From assembly GCA_964429355.1 (NCBI GenBank), contig CAYSCH010000013.1:1-51447 (forward strand): a stretch of DNA of 51,447 bases. Direction: 5' to 3'. The notes under the pieces were generated by a model. It was not told where the DNA came from. It worked only from the letters and a program-made list of their open reading frames with translations, and searched no databases. Below, piece after piece: positions 16,551 through 26,200 of this stretch. Every line of letters begins with the position of its first letter. Within the stretch, counting starts at the first letter, position 1. The translations under genes and the position numbers were made by a program. Origin of the DNA: JAAYAY01 sp964429355. GTDB lineage: Bacteria; Planctomycetota; Planctomycetia; Pirellulales; Thermoguttaceae.

Positions 16551-18383
16551 TCAGTTCCATGACATGACTTCAGGCGTGCTCAAGGCCGATGAGTCTTGTG
16601 CGAAGGTGGCCGACCAACACGGTTTGGAATTAGCGTGACGCGCCAACAGGATCAGGACTGGTTCCAGCCACCATCGGAAACGTCCGGAAAGGCGTTTGCT
16701 CGTGACAGAGCAAGTGGACAGGAGCTTTGCTTTATTGGTCAGGGGTGTACTTCCCTTGAACGGAAAGCCAGTCTCGGATCGAAGCTGATTATAGCACTCC
16801 ATCCAAAGGCGTTGTGTCAGCCGTGGATCATCGGCCCTTGAGTCTGGCGGAACTCTGCGGGTGCCTGGAAATGCAAAGTACTTCGGCCAGAATTGCTCGA
16901 GGCAACGCGACCGTAGAGTTTGTGGCGGCAGTTTATCGAGGGGATCGAAACTAAGAGTGAGGTGGGCGTAGTCCAGGTCGAAATAGGGGTAGACAGTAAT
17001 ATGCCCAGCTGGAATCAATCTCTGGGAGCACATCCCAGGCCCTGAGCGGCAACGCATTAAGAGGAACGCCAGATCTGACTTGTTCGTTCCATTTGGCAAT
17101 TGAGTCAAGTAGTCGGCCAGATATCTACGAAGGGCCTCCAAGCTCGGCCAGTACTTGTGATTCAGGATCGAATCGCAGGGATCGGCAAGTACCTCATCGA
17201 GAATCATCCTAATCTTCTCAGATTCTGCGGCAACATGAAACTTACTCAATCCAAAGCCCGTGTTACCAAAAACATCCCCACCCAATCCATCAAACACCAG
17301 GCAGGTTTCTCGAGGGATATCGCGGTGCATTGCCAGAAACCACGTGTGCTCGCGACCATGGGCGTCCAACAGCAGCCGTCGGTCTCGGTCAAGTCGTGCG
17401 TACTCCGCAGGTGTGGGGAGTTCAACAACATGATGGTCGAAGCCAAGGCTGTTGGCCATCGCCGATGCCCAGCGAGCGTCAAGGTCCAACCCGTTCTTCT
17501 GCAGGACTCTGACTGTCAGCGCCTTGAAGGGCACATGGCAGGAATGGAGTCTGGCCAGAATCCGTCGGCTGTCATAACCACTGCTGAGGGGTAGACAGCA
17601 TCCTGAGGCAGACAGCATCAGGCATCGATCCACGGCGGCCTGAAAGGCGTCCTCGACCTCGCGCAAGCCCGCGCTGGTGACTGGTCTGTTTCCTGCCGCA
17701 AGTGCGGAATCATCGAACCACCTTTGTTCATGGGACCCGCGGGCGCTGAACCGCTTGACGGTTCCCGGAGGTAGGCGAGACAGGTCCTGCGTCAGACTTC
17801 GGTTGCCGTATACCGAGCCGGATTGGATAAGAATCCTCGCAGCGATCCGATCGGTCTCGTCGCCAGCCAGGGCCAGGAACCTTGAATTGGTGGAGAACAA
17901 TAGAGCGCCAGACAATTCTCGATAGTACAGGGACGCGATTCCAAAAGCATCGCCAATCAACTCAATATTCCCACCCCGAAAGATTCGAACTGCCGTGAAC
18001 ACACCGTTATGCTGGTCGCCCCCCTTGCTCCAATACGCGAGAATCTCATCGGCTGGCGACCAGGAGTGGATCGGGGGTGCAAGAAGATATCCACGAAAGG
18101 CCACCGCTTCGACTTCCTCGCGGGCGTCGGACGAATAGGCCGCATTTGGTACATGTACGAGACTACTTTCCGCTGGCTGAAACGATGCGCGGCTGCTCAA
18201 AAGGAACCAGTTCGCTCCACTTCTTGCGGAGACGGGTGGAAAACCGGGGGTGGACCAATCGATCTGGAGTTGTGCTGAAGGATGCCAAGCACCGAGGAAG
18301 AACTCCTCGTGGAATGAGGAGTCGGGGAAGTCCGGCCATTGGAAACATATTCGCAACCGTTGCGTCACAATCGGGCTTAACAT
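16551..18383 (-). CDS. Asparagine-synthase-like amidotransferase/amidoligase
   Basis: 610 residues. The N-terminal part (about 90-215) resembles a class II glutamine amidotransferase domain (NGVFTAVRIF, GDAFGIASLYYRE, LLFSTNSRFLALAG) but lacks the cysteine at position 2, so it probably cannot hydrolyse glutamine. The synthetase domain has the ATP-pyrophosphatase loop LPLSSGYDSRRIL (265-277) and FDGLGGDVFGN. Such degenerate AsnB proteins in polysaccharide or peptide clusters adenylate a carboxylate and attach an amine or ammonia. Here it may amidate a uronic acid of the polysaccharide, perhaps with the amino acid made by the next gene, whose start lies within ~11 bp of its stop. The specific reaction is inference. 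Confidence 0.85.
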   Translation of the reverse strand: MLSPIVTQRLRICFQWPDFPDSSFHEEFFLGAWHPSAQLQIDWSTPGFPPVSARSGANWFLLSSRASFQPAESSLVHVPNAAYSSDAREEVEAVAFRGYLLAPPIHSWSPADEILAYWSKGGDQHNGVFTAVRIFRGGNIELIGDAFGIASLYYRELSGALLFSTNSRFLALAGDETDRIAARILIQSGSVYGNRSLTQDLSRLPPGTVKRFSARGSHEQRWFDDSALAAGNRPVTSAGLREVEDAFQAAVDRCLMLSASGCCLPLSSGYDSRRILARLHSCHVPFKALTVRVLQKNGLDLDARWASAMANSLGFDHHVVELPTPAEYARLDRDRRLLLDAHGREHTWFLAMHRDIPRETCLVFDGLGGDVFGNTGFGLSKFHVAAESEKIRMILDEVLADPCDSILNHKYWPSLEALRRYLADYLTQLPNGTNKSDLAFLLMRCRSGPGMCSQRLIPAGHITVYPYFDLDYAHLTLSFDPLDKLPPQTLRSRCLEQFWPKYFAFPGTRRVPPDSRADDPRLTQRLWMECYNQLRSETGFPFKGSTPLTNKAKLLSTCSVTSKRLSGRFRWWLEPVLILLARHANSKPCWSATFAQDSSALSTPEVMSWN

Positions 18384-18416
18384 AAGGGGTCTTGAATGTT
18401 CACTTGGGAGGGTACG

Positions 18417-19982
18417 TCAGATTTGGGGGTCTGCGGCTTGAGTGCCGTTGCACCGGATGGCTAACTGTCGGAGTGGTTGGAGCACGATGCGTCGTCGCTC
18501 CTGGCGGTCAAAACCCACCAACAGTATGAGCGGGGCCGCTACGGCGCCCGCCAAAATGCCACAGAGGGCGAGCATGATCCAACTCCCGTGGACAGGGACC
18601 ATGTGGCGAAGGAACAACAGGGGACCGGTGAGGATCACGGCCAACAGACACGGCCGAACGTAGGCGGCGCGAAAATAGTCGACCGGTCGGGCATGGATCA
18701 CGCGGCAGACCGCGATCGGGAATAAGAAACCCTCTACAATGGCCACGGGTATCAAGGTTGCAAGAACCACCCCGAGTATGCCATAGTCCCGAATCAATGC
18801 AATCATCAGAACGAGGCTGGCCAACGCCTCAGTAAACGTCAGCATCGTGAGAAGTCGCATAGCTCGACAGCCCAAGAACACCTGATAACCGATCTTCTGG
18901 CCAATTCGGATTGTGCCGGCGGCCATCAGAATCCAGAAAAGCACAACGACGGACGTGTATTCGCTGGCGTCGACAAACTTGGAGCCAACCCAGAGTTGGT
19001 AGAAGTCCGCCGCCCAGATTGCACCGATAATGGCCACCGCCGTGGCACCGCACAGCATGATCCTTGACGCTGCGAAGTATATTCGTCGCAGTCCTTCATG
19101 GTCATCCTCGGCGTCAAGCTGAGTGGCGAGTGGGAAGAATACCATTCCCACCGGAACAAACAGTCGGTCGATCTGCAGCACCAAGCCGGCAGCCAGATTG
19201 AACGGCGCCAGGGCAGCTAGCGGCATGAACAGCCCAATGATGAGGCTGCCGGAGTAGTTCTTCAAGATCGATGCACCCTGGACAAGGCTATTCAACACGC
19301 CGTAGGAAATGATCGGACGGAAGTCGCTCCAAGCTGCCAGGCGGAGAGATACATGTAGCTGGGGAAGTATGTGGTGGGCGATACGCGAGCGAAGGAGGCA
19401 CCCAAGCATATCACCGGTCGCTTGCACCAAGCACAAGCCGAGCAGTCCGTAGCCCAACTGCAATGCAACGTACGTTGCCGCGGCAGTTGCGAGGCGAAGC
19501 GGGACCTCGATCAAGTTGGCAAGGTCGTAGCGTTGTGTTGCGGCGAATACGGCCGAAAACGGAGCGAAGGCGAACTGGGCGGCTGTCGTGATGCCGACGA
19601 GGGCGATGCACCACCGGACCTCAGTGATGGCATTCGCCGGGATCGTGAAAATGAAAGGAGACAACCAACTGATAAAGGCCGATGCCAAGACGACTGCCAA
19701 ACCACATGCGGCGAGACCTGCAACCGAGGTGCTGGCAGTTCGATTGACTGAATGGTAATCGCGCTGGGCGAGGTAACGGGTCAGATACTGGATCGTGCCT
19801 CCGCGTAGCCCCAGATCGAGCAGACCGAAATAACCCGTCAGGCCGTTTACCAGGATCCACACTCCGTACCGAGTATCGCCAAGAGAATGCAGAACGAACG
19901 GCGTGAGGAAGAAGATAACAACCGCGTTGACGGCGTATCCTATCCAGTTACTTGCGATGTTCCTTGCGATGATCCGGAGCAT
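18417..19982 (-). CDS. Wzx-type flippase (MOP/MVF polysaccharide export family)
   Basis: 521 residues with 12-14 hydrophobic helices. The N-terminus, RIIARNIASNWIGYAVNAVVIFFLTPFVLHSLGDTRYGVW and GYFGLLDLGLRGGTIQYLTRYLA, is characteristic of Wzx/RfbX flippases. It would move the undecaprenyl-linked repeat unit to the outer face of the inner membrane for polymerisation. It lies 33 bp upstream of the AsnB-like gene and 74 bp downstream of a GT4 gene. Family and role are sure. Confidence 0.95.
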   Translation of the reverse strand: MLRIIARNIASNWIGYAVNAVVIFFLTPFVLHSLGDTRYGVWILVNGLTGYFGLLDLGLRGGTIQYLTRYLAQRDYHSVNRTASTSVAGLAACGLAVVLASAFISWLSPFIFTIPANAITEVRWCIALVGITTAAQFAFAPFSAVFAATQRYDLANLIEVPLRLATAAATYVALQLGYGLLGLCLVQATGDMLGCLLRSRIAHHILPQLHVSLRLAAWSDFRPIISYGVLNSLVQGASILKNYSGSLIIGLFMPLAALAPFNLAAGLVLQIDRLFVPVGMVFFPLATQLDAEDDHEGLRRIYFAASRIMLCGATAVAIIGAIWAADFYQLWVGSKFVDASEYTSVVVLFWILMAAGTIRIGQKIGYQVFLGCRAMRLLTMLTFTEALASLVLMIALIRDYGILGVVLATLIPVAIVEGFLFPIAVCRVIHARPVDYFRAAYVRPCLLAVILTGPLLFLRHMVPVHGSWIMLALCGILAGAVAAPLILLVGFDRQERRRIVLQPLRQLAIRCNGTQAADPQI

Positions 19983-20056
19983 ACTACCTGAGCTGTTTCG
20001 AATTCTATACTAAGTTGCCGGGATTCCGACGTCGAAAGTGCTTGAGGACGTCTCGA

Positions 20057-21451
20057 TCAGAGCGAGTCGATTGAAATCGACCTCAAGCTGTCGGCCAGTC
20101 GCCGAGCGTGGTTCCGGCCGTCGAAGTCTTCCAGGGCCTGTTTCCTGGTCCCGTCAGCGACGGCGTTGTCGTGGGTGATCCGCCGGATCGCTTCAGCAAT
20201 GTCATCGACGTTATCGGGATCGGAAACGACTCCGAGGGCGTACCGCTTGACGATGTCGGCGGTTGCACCATCTCCTGTCAGAGCAATGATCGGCTTCCCA
20301 AACGGAATCATCTCGTAGAGTTTGGCGGGGATCTGGGTGGTGGTATCCGGCTGGATCAGTAGAAAGGCGTCGACTTCGGCCATGTGGCGCAAGATCGTGT
20401 GGTGGTCGACCATGGCTTCCACGGAAACATGGTCCGTCAGGCCATTCTGGGCAACGAACTCGTCGAGCATGAACTCTGGTGCAACGGTTCCGAACTGCTC
20501 GAAAAGCAGATTGCCTTCCCCATTACTCAAACACTTGATCGCCTGCAGGAATGGACGCGGATCTCGCCGGCAGTAAAGGGAGCCGGGGTGGCAAATGCGG
20601 AACTTGGAGCCGGGCATTCTCGGGGATGCCTGCGGCAATCCACTTAACATGGCCAGGAGTGCCGGATCAAATCCATTGGGAATGACGACGAACTTCTCTT
20701 CCGCCTGGTCGGGATACGTTTCGAGGAAGCTGTCACGCATGGAGTCCGTATTCAAGATGACCCGGTCCGCTGCGCGGACACAGGAGGCCTCGAGCCGTTC
20801 CGCCGAGCGCTGTTGGCTGGGACACCAGTTCTGAGCACGCCAAGGATTGCGAGCCCAGGGATCGCGAAAATCGGCCACCCAGGGCAGGCCCGACATCCGC
20901 TTGAGTCGTCGGGCGATCACGTGGGTGCTGTGCGGAGGACTTGTGGAATAGAGCACACGCACAGGATTCTTCTGAAGAAGGTCTGCCGCCGCGCGAATGG
21001 CGGGCCTGGACCAGGCGATGTACCAGTCGGGTGTGAAGAACAGGCGATCCCGAAGTTGACGTGACCACTGGATCAGGGGACCGCGCAAACGTGCTGGCGA
21101 AGATGACGGCCTCACAGGACCAGCGCCGGGTTGAGAGGCTGACCTTAATGATTTCCTTGCCGATCTGTTTCCGGTGATTATCCGGCGGAGTCCGCCAAGA
21201 ATCGCCTCTTCAGGGAACCAGACGTTTGTTCGCTCAACGACGGTGTTGGCGGGGATTTGACCCGCGAGAGAGTGGTCCTCGCCGTATCCGGTGAATTCGG
21301 GTCTGGCAGTGACGACCAAGGGGTCCCAACCGAAGTCCGGCAGGTATTTGGCAAAGCGGAGTGAACGTGCACTGCCGGCTGCTGCTGTTGGCGGGAAGAG
21401 GAAGGCCAACATCAAGACCTTTTCGTGTGCTGTCATCGATTGTGCAATCAT
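20057..21451 (-). CDS. GT4-family glycosyltransferase
   Basis: About 464 residues. I start it at the ATG 21451 (MIAQSMTAHEKVLMLAFLFPP); 21436 is also possible. The longer open frame back to 21763 overlaps the upstream sugar-transferase gene and is arginine- and proline-rich, so it is not coding there. Conserved parts are LAFLFPPTAAAGSARSLRFAKYL, STSPPHSTHVIARRLKRM, WVADFRDPW, VVIPNGFDPALL, RICHPGSLYCRRDPRPFLQAI, IPAKLYEMIPFGKPIIALTGDGATADIVK. The FRDPW signature is typical of a GT4 group in surface polysaccharide loci. It probably transfers the second or third sugar. Confidence 0.93.
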   Translation of the reverse strand: MIAQSMTAHEKVLMLAFLFPPTAAAGSARSLRFAKYLPDFGWDPLVVTARPEFTGYGEDHSLAGQIPANTVVERTNVWFPEEAILGGLRRIITGNRSARKSLRSASQPGAGPVRPSSSPARLRGPLIQWSRQLRDRLFFTPDWYIAWSRPAIRAAADLLQKNPVRVLYSTSPPHSTHVIARRLKRMSGLPWVADFRDPWARNPWRAQNWCPSQQRSAERLEASCVRAADRVILNTDSMRDSFLETYPDQAEEKFVVIPNGFDPALLAMLSGLPQASPRMPGSKFRICHPGSLYCRRDPRPFLQAIKCLSNGEGNLLFEQFGTVAPEFMLDEFVAQNGLTDHVSVEAMVDHHTILRHMAEVDAFLLIQPDTTTQIPAKLYEMIPFGKPIIALTGDGATADIVKRYALGVVSDPDNVDDIAEAIRRITHDNAVADGTRKQALEDFDGRNHARRLADSLRSISIDSL

Positions 21452-21489
21452 TGCGCCGTGGGCAGAGGACAGAGGACCGAGCGACGCGG

Positions 21490-22407
21490 TCAACGCGGCC
21501 TGTGAAGGGGCACGATCTCGCTGTCTTCCAGGCGTTCGTTGTGGATCGTTACGGTGGCCGTGTCGTGCCCGTCGCCGTTTCCATTCCCGTGTTTCTCTGC
21601 GTTCTTGCCGAGGGCCTTGGCCAGGGCGGCCGAGGACATGTCGCTGGCGACGGTGACCTCGGGGACGGGTACGTAGCGGGGGTGGTGGTCGACGTCGCGG
21701 CGGAGGCCGAAGAGCGCGGTCCAGAGAAGGCCGCCGAGTTTGAAGATGCGGGTGAAGGTGCAAGCGATGACGCGGAGATCGAGCCAGAAGCTGGCCGTCT
21801 CGATGTATTCAAGGTCGAGGGCCAGTTTGCGGCATACGCTGTCGATGTCGGTATCGGGGAGGAGGTTGACCTGGGCCAGGCCGGTGACGCCGGGCGTGAC
21901 CAGCACGCGATCCTGGTAGTGGGGCAGCGCTGCAGAAAGGACCCGGACGAACTCGGGCCGCTCGGGACGCGGGCCGACCAGCGACATCTCACCCCGGAGG
22001 ATGTTGAAAAGCTGGGGCAGTTCATCGAGGTGGAACCTGCGGAGCAACTTGCCGATGGGCGTCGTGCGTGGATCATCGAGGCTTGCCCAGATGGCGCCGC
22101 AGCGACACTCGGCATCGACTCGCATGCTGCGAAGCTTGAGCATCGTGAAGACCCTGCCGTGCTTGCCCACTCGCTGTTGGCGGAAAATGCCCGGGCCGCG
22201 AGAAGTGAGGCGGATAATCACCACCAGGACCGCCATGATCGGTAGCGCAGGTATGAGAAGAAGGGCAGCGACTGTGCGGTCGAAGGCTCCCTTCCACTGG
22301 ACGTATGCCGTGGGCCTGATCGGTGGAAGGCACCGTGGCCGGATATGCCACGGTACTCTTACTGATTTGGTTTCGTTGGTTATTCCTGCCCCGCTGATAA
22401 TAGTCAT
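21490..22407 (-). CDS. Initiating phospho-sugar transferase (bacterial sugar transferase)
   Basis: About 305 residues. It starts MTIISGAGITNETKSV at ATG 22407, preceded by AGG; the frame is open further up but overlaps the epsI-like gene. One membrane-entering helix (TVAALLLIPALPIMAVLVVIIRL) is followed by the catalytic core: GPGIFRQQRVGKHGRVFTML, KLRSM, TPIGKLLRRFHLDELPQLFN, LRGEMSLVGPRPERPEF and TPGVTGLAQV. It transfers a sugar-1-phosphate to undecaprenyl phosphate, the first step of repeat-unit assembly. It is the short form without the N-terminal multi-helix domain of WcaJ/WbaP. The last ~60 residues are a low-complexity tail containing GNGNGDGHDT. Confidence 0.95.
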   Translation of the reverse strand: MTIISGAGITNETKSVRVPWHIRPRCLPPIRPTAYVQWKGAFDRTVAALLLIPALPIMAVLVVIIRLTSRGPGIFRQQRVGKHGRVFTMLKLRSMRVDAECRCGAIWASLDDPRTTPIGKLLRRFHLDELPQLFNILRGEMSLVGPRPERPEFVRVLSAALPHYQDRVLVTPGVTGLAQVNLLPDTDIDSVCRKLALDLEYIETASFWLDLRVIACTFTRIFKLGGLLWTALFGLRRDVDHHPRYVPVPEVTVASDMSSAALAKALGKNAEKHGNGNGDGHDTATVTIHNERLEDSEIVPLHRPR

Positions 22408-22505
22408 CGCAAATAACCTATGTGTTGATCGATCAATGGTGCTGTTGTCGAGTTTGTGAGTGGTCAGAGGTTCGCCTTTCGAAACTTCCGACTGCAAATG
22501 GCCGC

Positions 22506-23177
22506 TTACCTCGTCGCCTGGCTGATCAGAAACTCGGGTGACTCGGTCACGAGATGTTGAAGGAGATCGGGCGTTGGATCGGCTACCGCAGGATCGGAAC
22601 CGGCCGGCAAGCGACAGCCTAGCTGAACCTTGTAAAGGTAAGGGAAGAGCCCATAACCCATCCGCGACCCCGTGGCGGCTTCCCAGGGACCACCCGTGCT
22701 CCAAGCCCAATATTCGCGGAGGAGATGGCGGTCGTAGCCTTTGGAACGAAAGGTAGCGACCCAGAAAGTCCCTACCTGTTGGGGACGATCGGGGTCGGAG
22801 ATCGTCACGATCTCCGTCGAGCCAAGTTTCTCGTATCCCAGGCCGCTTACGCAGACTTCCGGGGTATGGGCGCCGATGTAGCCTGGCGGACCGACAAGGA
22901 GAGTCATGCTCACCGGGACGTTGCTTTCAGAGCTCTTCAGGACGCGCAGATGGTATGCCGACGGCTGGAGCATCTTGATGGAGGTTTCGTCCAATTCTTC
23001 CTCCGACAATGTCTCCCAATCGCCCAGGGTCTTGGGGAATTCGCGAAGTCTTGCCGCAGCAGTCTTCTCGATCTCGGAAGCGCCCCAGCGGCGATGCAAC
23101 GTTCCCTGCATGTAGCCTGAAAGGATCGTCAGGACCACAATCAAGGCCAGGGCCGATTTCCATGCAGTATTCTTCAC
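22506..23177 (-). CDS. EpsI-domain (exosortase-associated) protein
   Basis: 223 residues. An N-terminal signal anchor (WKSALALIVVLTILSGYM) is followed by the EpsI/DUF3485 domain: FPKTLGDWETLSEEELDETSIKML, VPVSMTLLVGPPGYIGAHTPEVCVSGLGYEKLG, VATFRSKGYDRHLLREYWAW. The GAHTPEVC segment is the family hallmark. EpsI proteins accompany exosortases in exopolysaccharide loci, fused or as separate genes; their exact role is not settled. No exosortase gene is present in the window; it may lie upstream in the part lost at the junction near 26750. It should be membrane-anchored with the domain outside. Confidence 0.88.
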   Translation of the reverse strand: MKNTAWKSALALIVVLTILSGYMQGTLHRRWGASEIEKTAAARLREFPKTLGDWETLSEEELDETSIKMLQPSAYHLRVLKSSESNVPVSMTLLVGPPGYIGAHTPEVCVSGLGYEKLGSTEIVTISDPDRPQQVGTFWVATFRSKGYDRHLLREYWAWSTGGPWEAATGSRMGYGLFPYLYKVQLGCRLPAGSDPAVADPTPDLLQHLVTESPEFLISQATR

Positions 23178-23253
23178 AGCGATTCCTTATGGTCACACCT
23201 TGCGACTGGAGCCCAATCGTGCAAAGCGGTGGGGTAAGACTGAAGCAGTCGGA

Positions 23254-26200
23254 TCAGAGTTCGAATTTCTTCCTGAGTTCGTCGAGCCAGACCTTGTCCT
23301 TGCCCGTCAAAATCAGATCGGATCGCTGGAGTAGTCCGTCTTCAAGGGCTTTTTGAAGCATTTGTATTGCCTTGGCGCCGTCACCGACGCGATCGCAGGC
23401 GACTGCAAGGTGAAGCATGTACCGGGGATCCTGCACGTTGCCCGAGACGGCCTGATCCAGGACGGCGACGGCCTCGTCGGCCCGTTCGAGGTGAATGAGG
23501 ATGGTGCCCTTTGTGTCGAGCAGGCCGGGGGCGTAGCTCGAGAGCTTGATGGCGCGGTCGATGTATTCCAGTGCGTCTCCCGCCCGGCCGGGTTGTTCCC
23601 CGAGCATCGCGGCCAGGTTGTTGAGGATGACGACGTTCTCGGGTTTGAGCGCGGACGCCTTCTCCAGGAGCGCGACCGCCTTGTCAACCTGGCCGCGGAC
23701 GATGTACACATTGGCAATGGTGGAGAGTAGTTCCGCACTGTCGTCATGCGCTTTGGCTGCCGCTTCGAGGATGGGTTCGGCGACCGTCCAGTCGTCATCG
23801 GTGGGTTGGGACGAGACGAAGACAGCGCTGAGGGCCACGGCCTTGGCGAGATCTGGGACGTCGTCTCCGGCAGCGAGGATCGTCTCGACGGCCTGCGTGG
23901 TGCGACCCTGTGCGGCCAGACAGGTGGCCAGACGGCCGACCGCCGCCGGGTTGGACTCAACGAGTTTCCTATAATGCGGTTCAGCCTTCGCGGGCATGTT
24001 GACCAGACTGTAGAGGTCGCCGAGGAGTTGCGATACCTGCGCAATTTGTGCCGGGTCGGCGGCGGAGCGTTTTTCGAGCCTCTGCTGCAATTGACGGATG
24101 ATCGGCTCGATTTCAGAGTCACGCCCGGTTTGATGCAGCAGTTGGACTCTGAGGCTGATGGTCCCGACGGCGCCGGGAGCCATCTTCTCAAGGCGTGCCA
24201 GTTCTTCTTCTGCCTTGGCGAGTTGGCCGGTGCGAACATAACGCCCAACCTGTGCGGCAAGCGTTTCGGCAGTGAGTGCGGTCGATTCGATCACTTGGTC
24301 GAAGGCCTCGCCTGCGGCCGCGAACTCGCCGAGGCTCTCGAGCATCTCCGCCCGCCGGTAGCGATCGGTCAGGGAGCCTTGCTCAGGGGCGACGGCAAGA
24401 GCATCGTAGATGGCGAGGGCTTTCTGCCGATCGTCGCCGTTGTCGCGGAGCCAGAGAATGCGAGCGTGGGCACGCCGGGCATCGGCCAAATCAGGCGTGG
24501 TTTCGAGGATCTTCTGAACCTGCTCCTCGGCACGGTCGAACCTGGTCCGATCTTCACCGCGGAGCAGCAAATCGACGAGCCCGAGCCGAAGGGCAATATC
24601 GTCGGGAGTCGCGTCAAGGGCCTCGCGGTAAGCTGCTTCGGCGGCAACGTAGTGCGGTTCGGACTTCTCTGATTGTCCGAGGGTGTCATAACCGCGGGCG
24701 AGAACAAGTTCCTTCTGCCACGGCTTGAGTTGCCCACTGGCTGCAAGTTCCTTCAGTGTCGCCTCCGCCTCGTCTTTCCTGTCGGCCTGGTCGTACAATG
24801 CAAACAGCGCCGTCATCGGAACGGGGTCGTCGGGCTTGATCAGCAGGGCCTCGCGGAACATCTTCTCAGCCTGGTCGGTTTCGCCTGCCTCCTGGAGGAG
24901 GGCCCCGAGACGCATACGGGGAGCGGGGTCTTCAGGTCGAGCCGTGATTTCCTGGCGGGCCAGTTCGATGGCCATCTGGCGGTCGCCGGCGCCGCGTTTG
25001 ACGAGCATTTCAAGCTGAAGAATCGCATCGGTTCTGGGAAACTCCACCCGTGCCTCCGCAATCCGAGCTTCGGCTTGTTCGACCTGCCCGGTCTGCAGTT
25101 GGAGGCGGACAAGCTGTTCGAGGGTTCTGAGGTTCGTCGGTTCGAGTTCCCAGGCCTTCTCGAGATCCTGCACGGCGTCGACCAGGTTGCCTTCGGCTCG
25201 CTTCACGCTGCCTGCCAGGAGATGCGCCTGCGGCCAATCGGGGCGGTCCTTGAGGAGACCGTCGGAGAGCTGTGCTGCCTCCTGGATCTGTCTCTTTCGC
25301 TCTTCTTGCGGGGCGGCGGCATCCATCAGCAACCGGTTGGCACGGTAGAATCGCCAGAGGACGGCGTCTTCGCCCACAATTTGTCTGAGCTTCTCCTCGG
25401 GAACAAGGGCGTCCGGCGCGCGGCCTGCGGACAAGGCGGCCACGATTTCGCGGCACGTGGAGACACGGGCCAGGTCGTCTGCCGCGCCGAGCTCCTGATA
25501 CCTTGTGGCGAGCGCGTCGCACAGTTCGGAAGAAAGGGGATATTCTTCTTCAGTGGCCCGGAGGGTGGACAGCACCCGTTTGGAACGGGTTTCGGAATCG
25601 TCTTCCGCACGGCTGAGTGCCAGCAAATCTGCACGCATCAAGTCGATCGCCCACGGTTGAGGGATCGGTTCCTGCCGGGCACGTTCCTCCAACGCATCGA
25701 GATCGTTTTCGACGGCTTCGAAGACTCGTGTTGAAGGACTAGCGCTCTTAGCCTGCTCCAGCCGTGCCCTGGCCAAGAGAAACCGCAGTCCAATCGAGCC
25801 ATCCAGTTCGATACCCCGTTGGAAGTTGAGCACTGCCACGTCTGGCTGGCCGGCAGCAAGGTACATACGCCCGGCGGTCTCACGGAACTGGCTTATTTGA
25901 GGGAGATCGCGAGCGAGTTCTTCGTAGACCTCGGCGGCTTTTCGAAACAGCGACTCGGCCTCACCACGGGCAGCTTGTGAGCCGGCCGAGACTCGGGGCA
26001 ACTGGGCGGCATCCGGAGTTGTTTTCAGCGCTTCCGCAGCCTGGGTGCCCTGGGCAGCTGTGGCGAGTTTTTGCCGGGCCTGGGCCTCGTAGCATTGGGC
26101 AAGGAACAGGCGTGCCTGAACCTCATCGCGATTGAGAGCCTGGTCGGTTCTCGCATCGGATACGGCAAGACTGCGATCGGTCAGTATGCGATCGAGGAGC

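Noticed and set aside
21452..21763. N-terminal extension of the GT4 gene by about 100 residues
   Set aside because: The extension is Arg/Pro-rich and lies antiparallel in frame to the end of the sugar-transferase gene; the GT4 family begins at LMLAFLFPP.
24673..25734. Plus-strand open frame of 353 codons inside the TPR gene
   Set aside because: It is antisense to clear TPR repeats and follows the codon periodicity of the GC-rich minus-strand gene.
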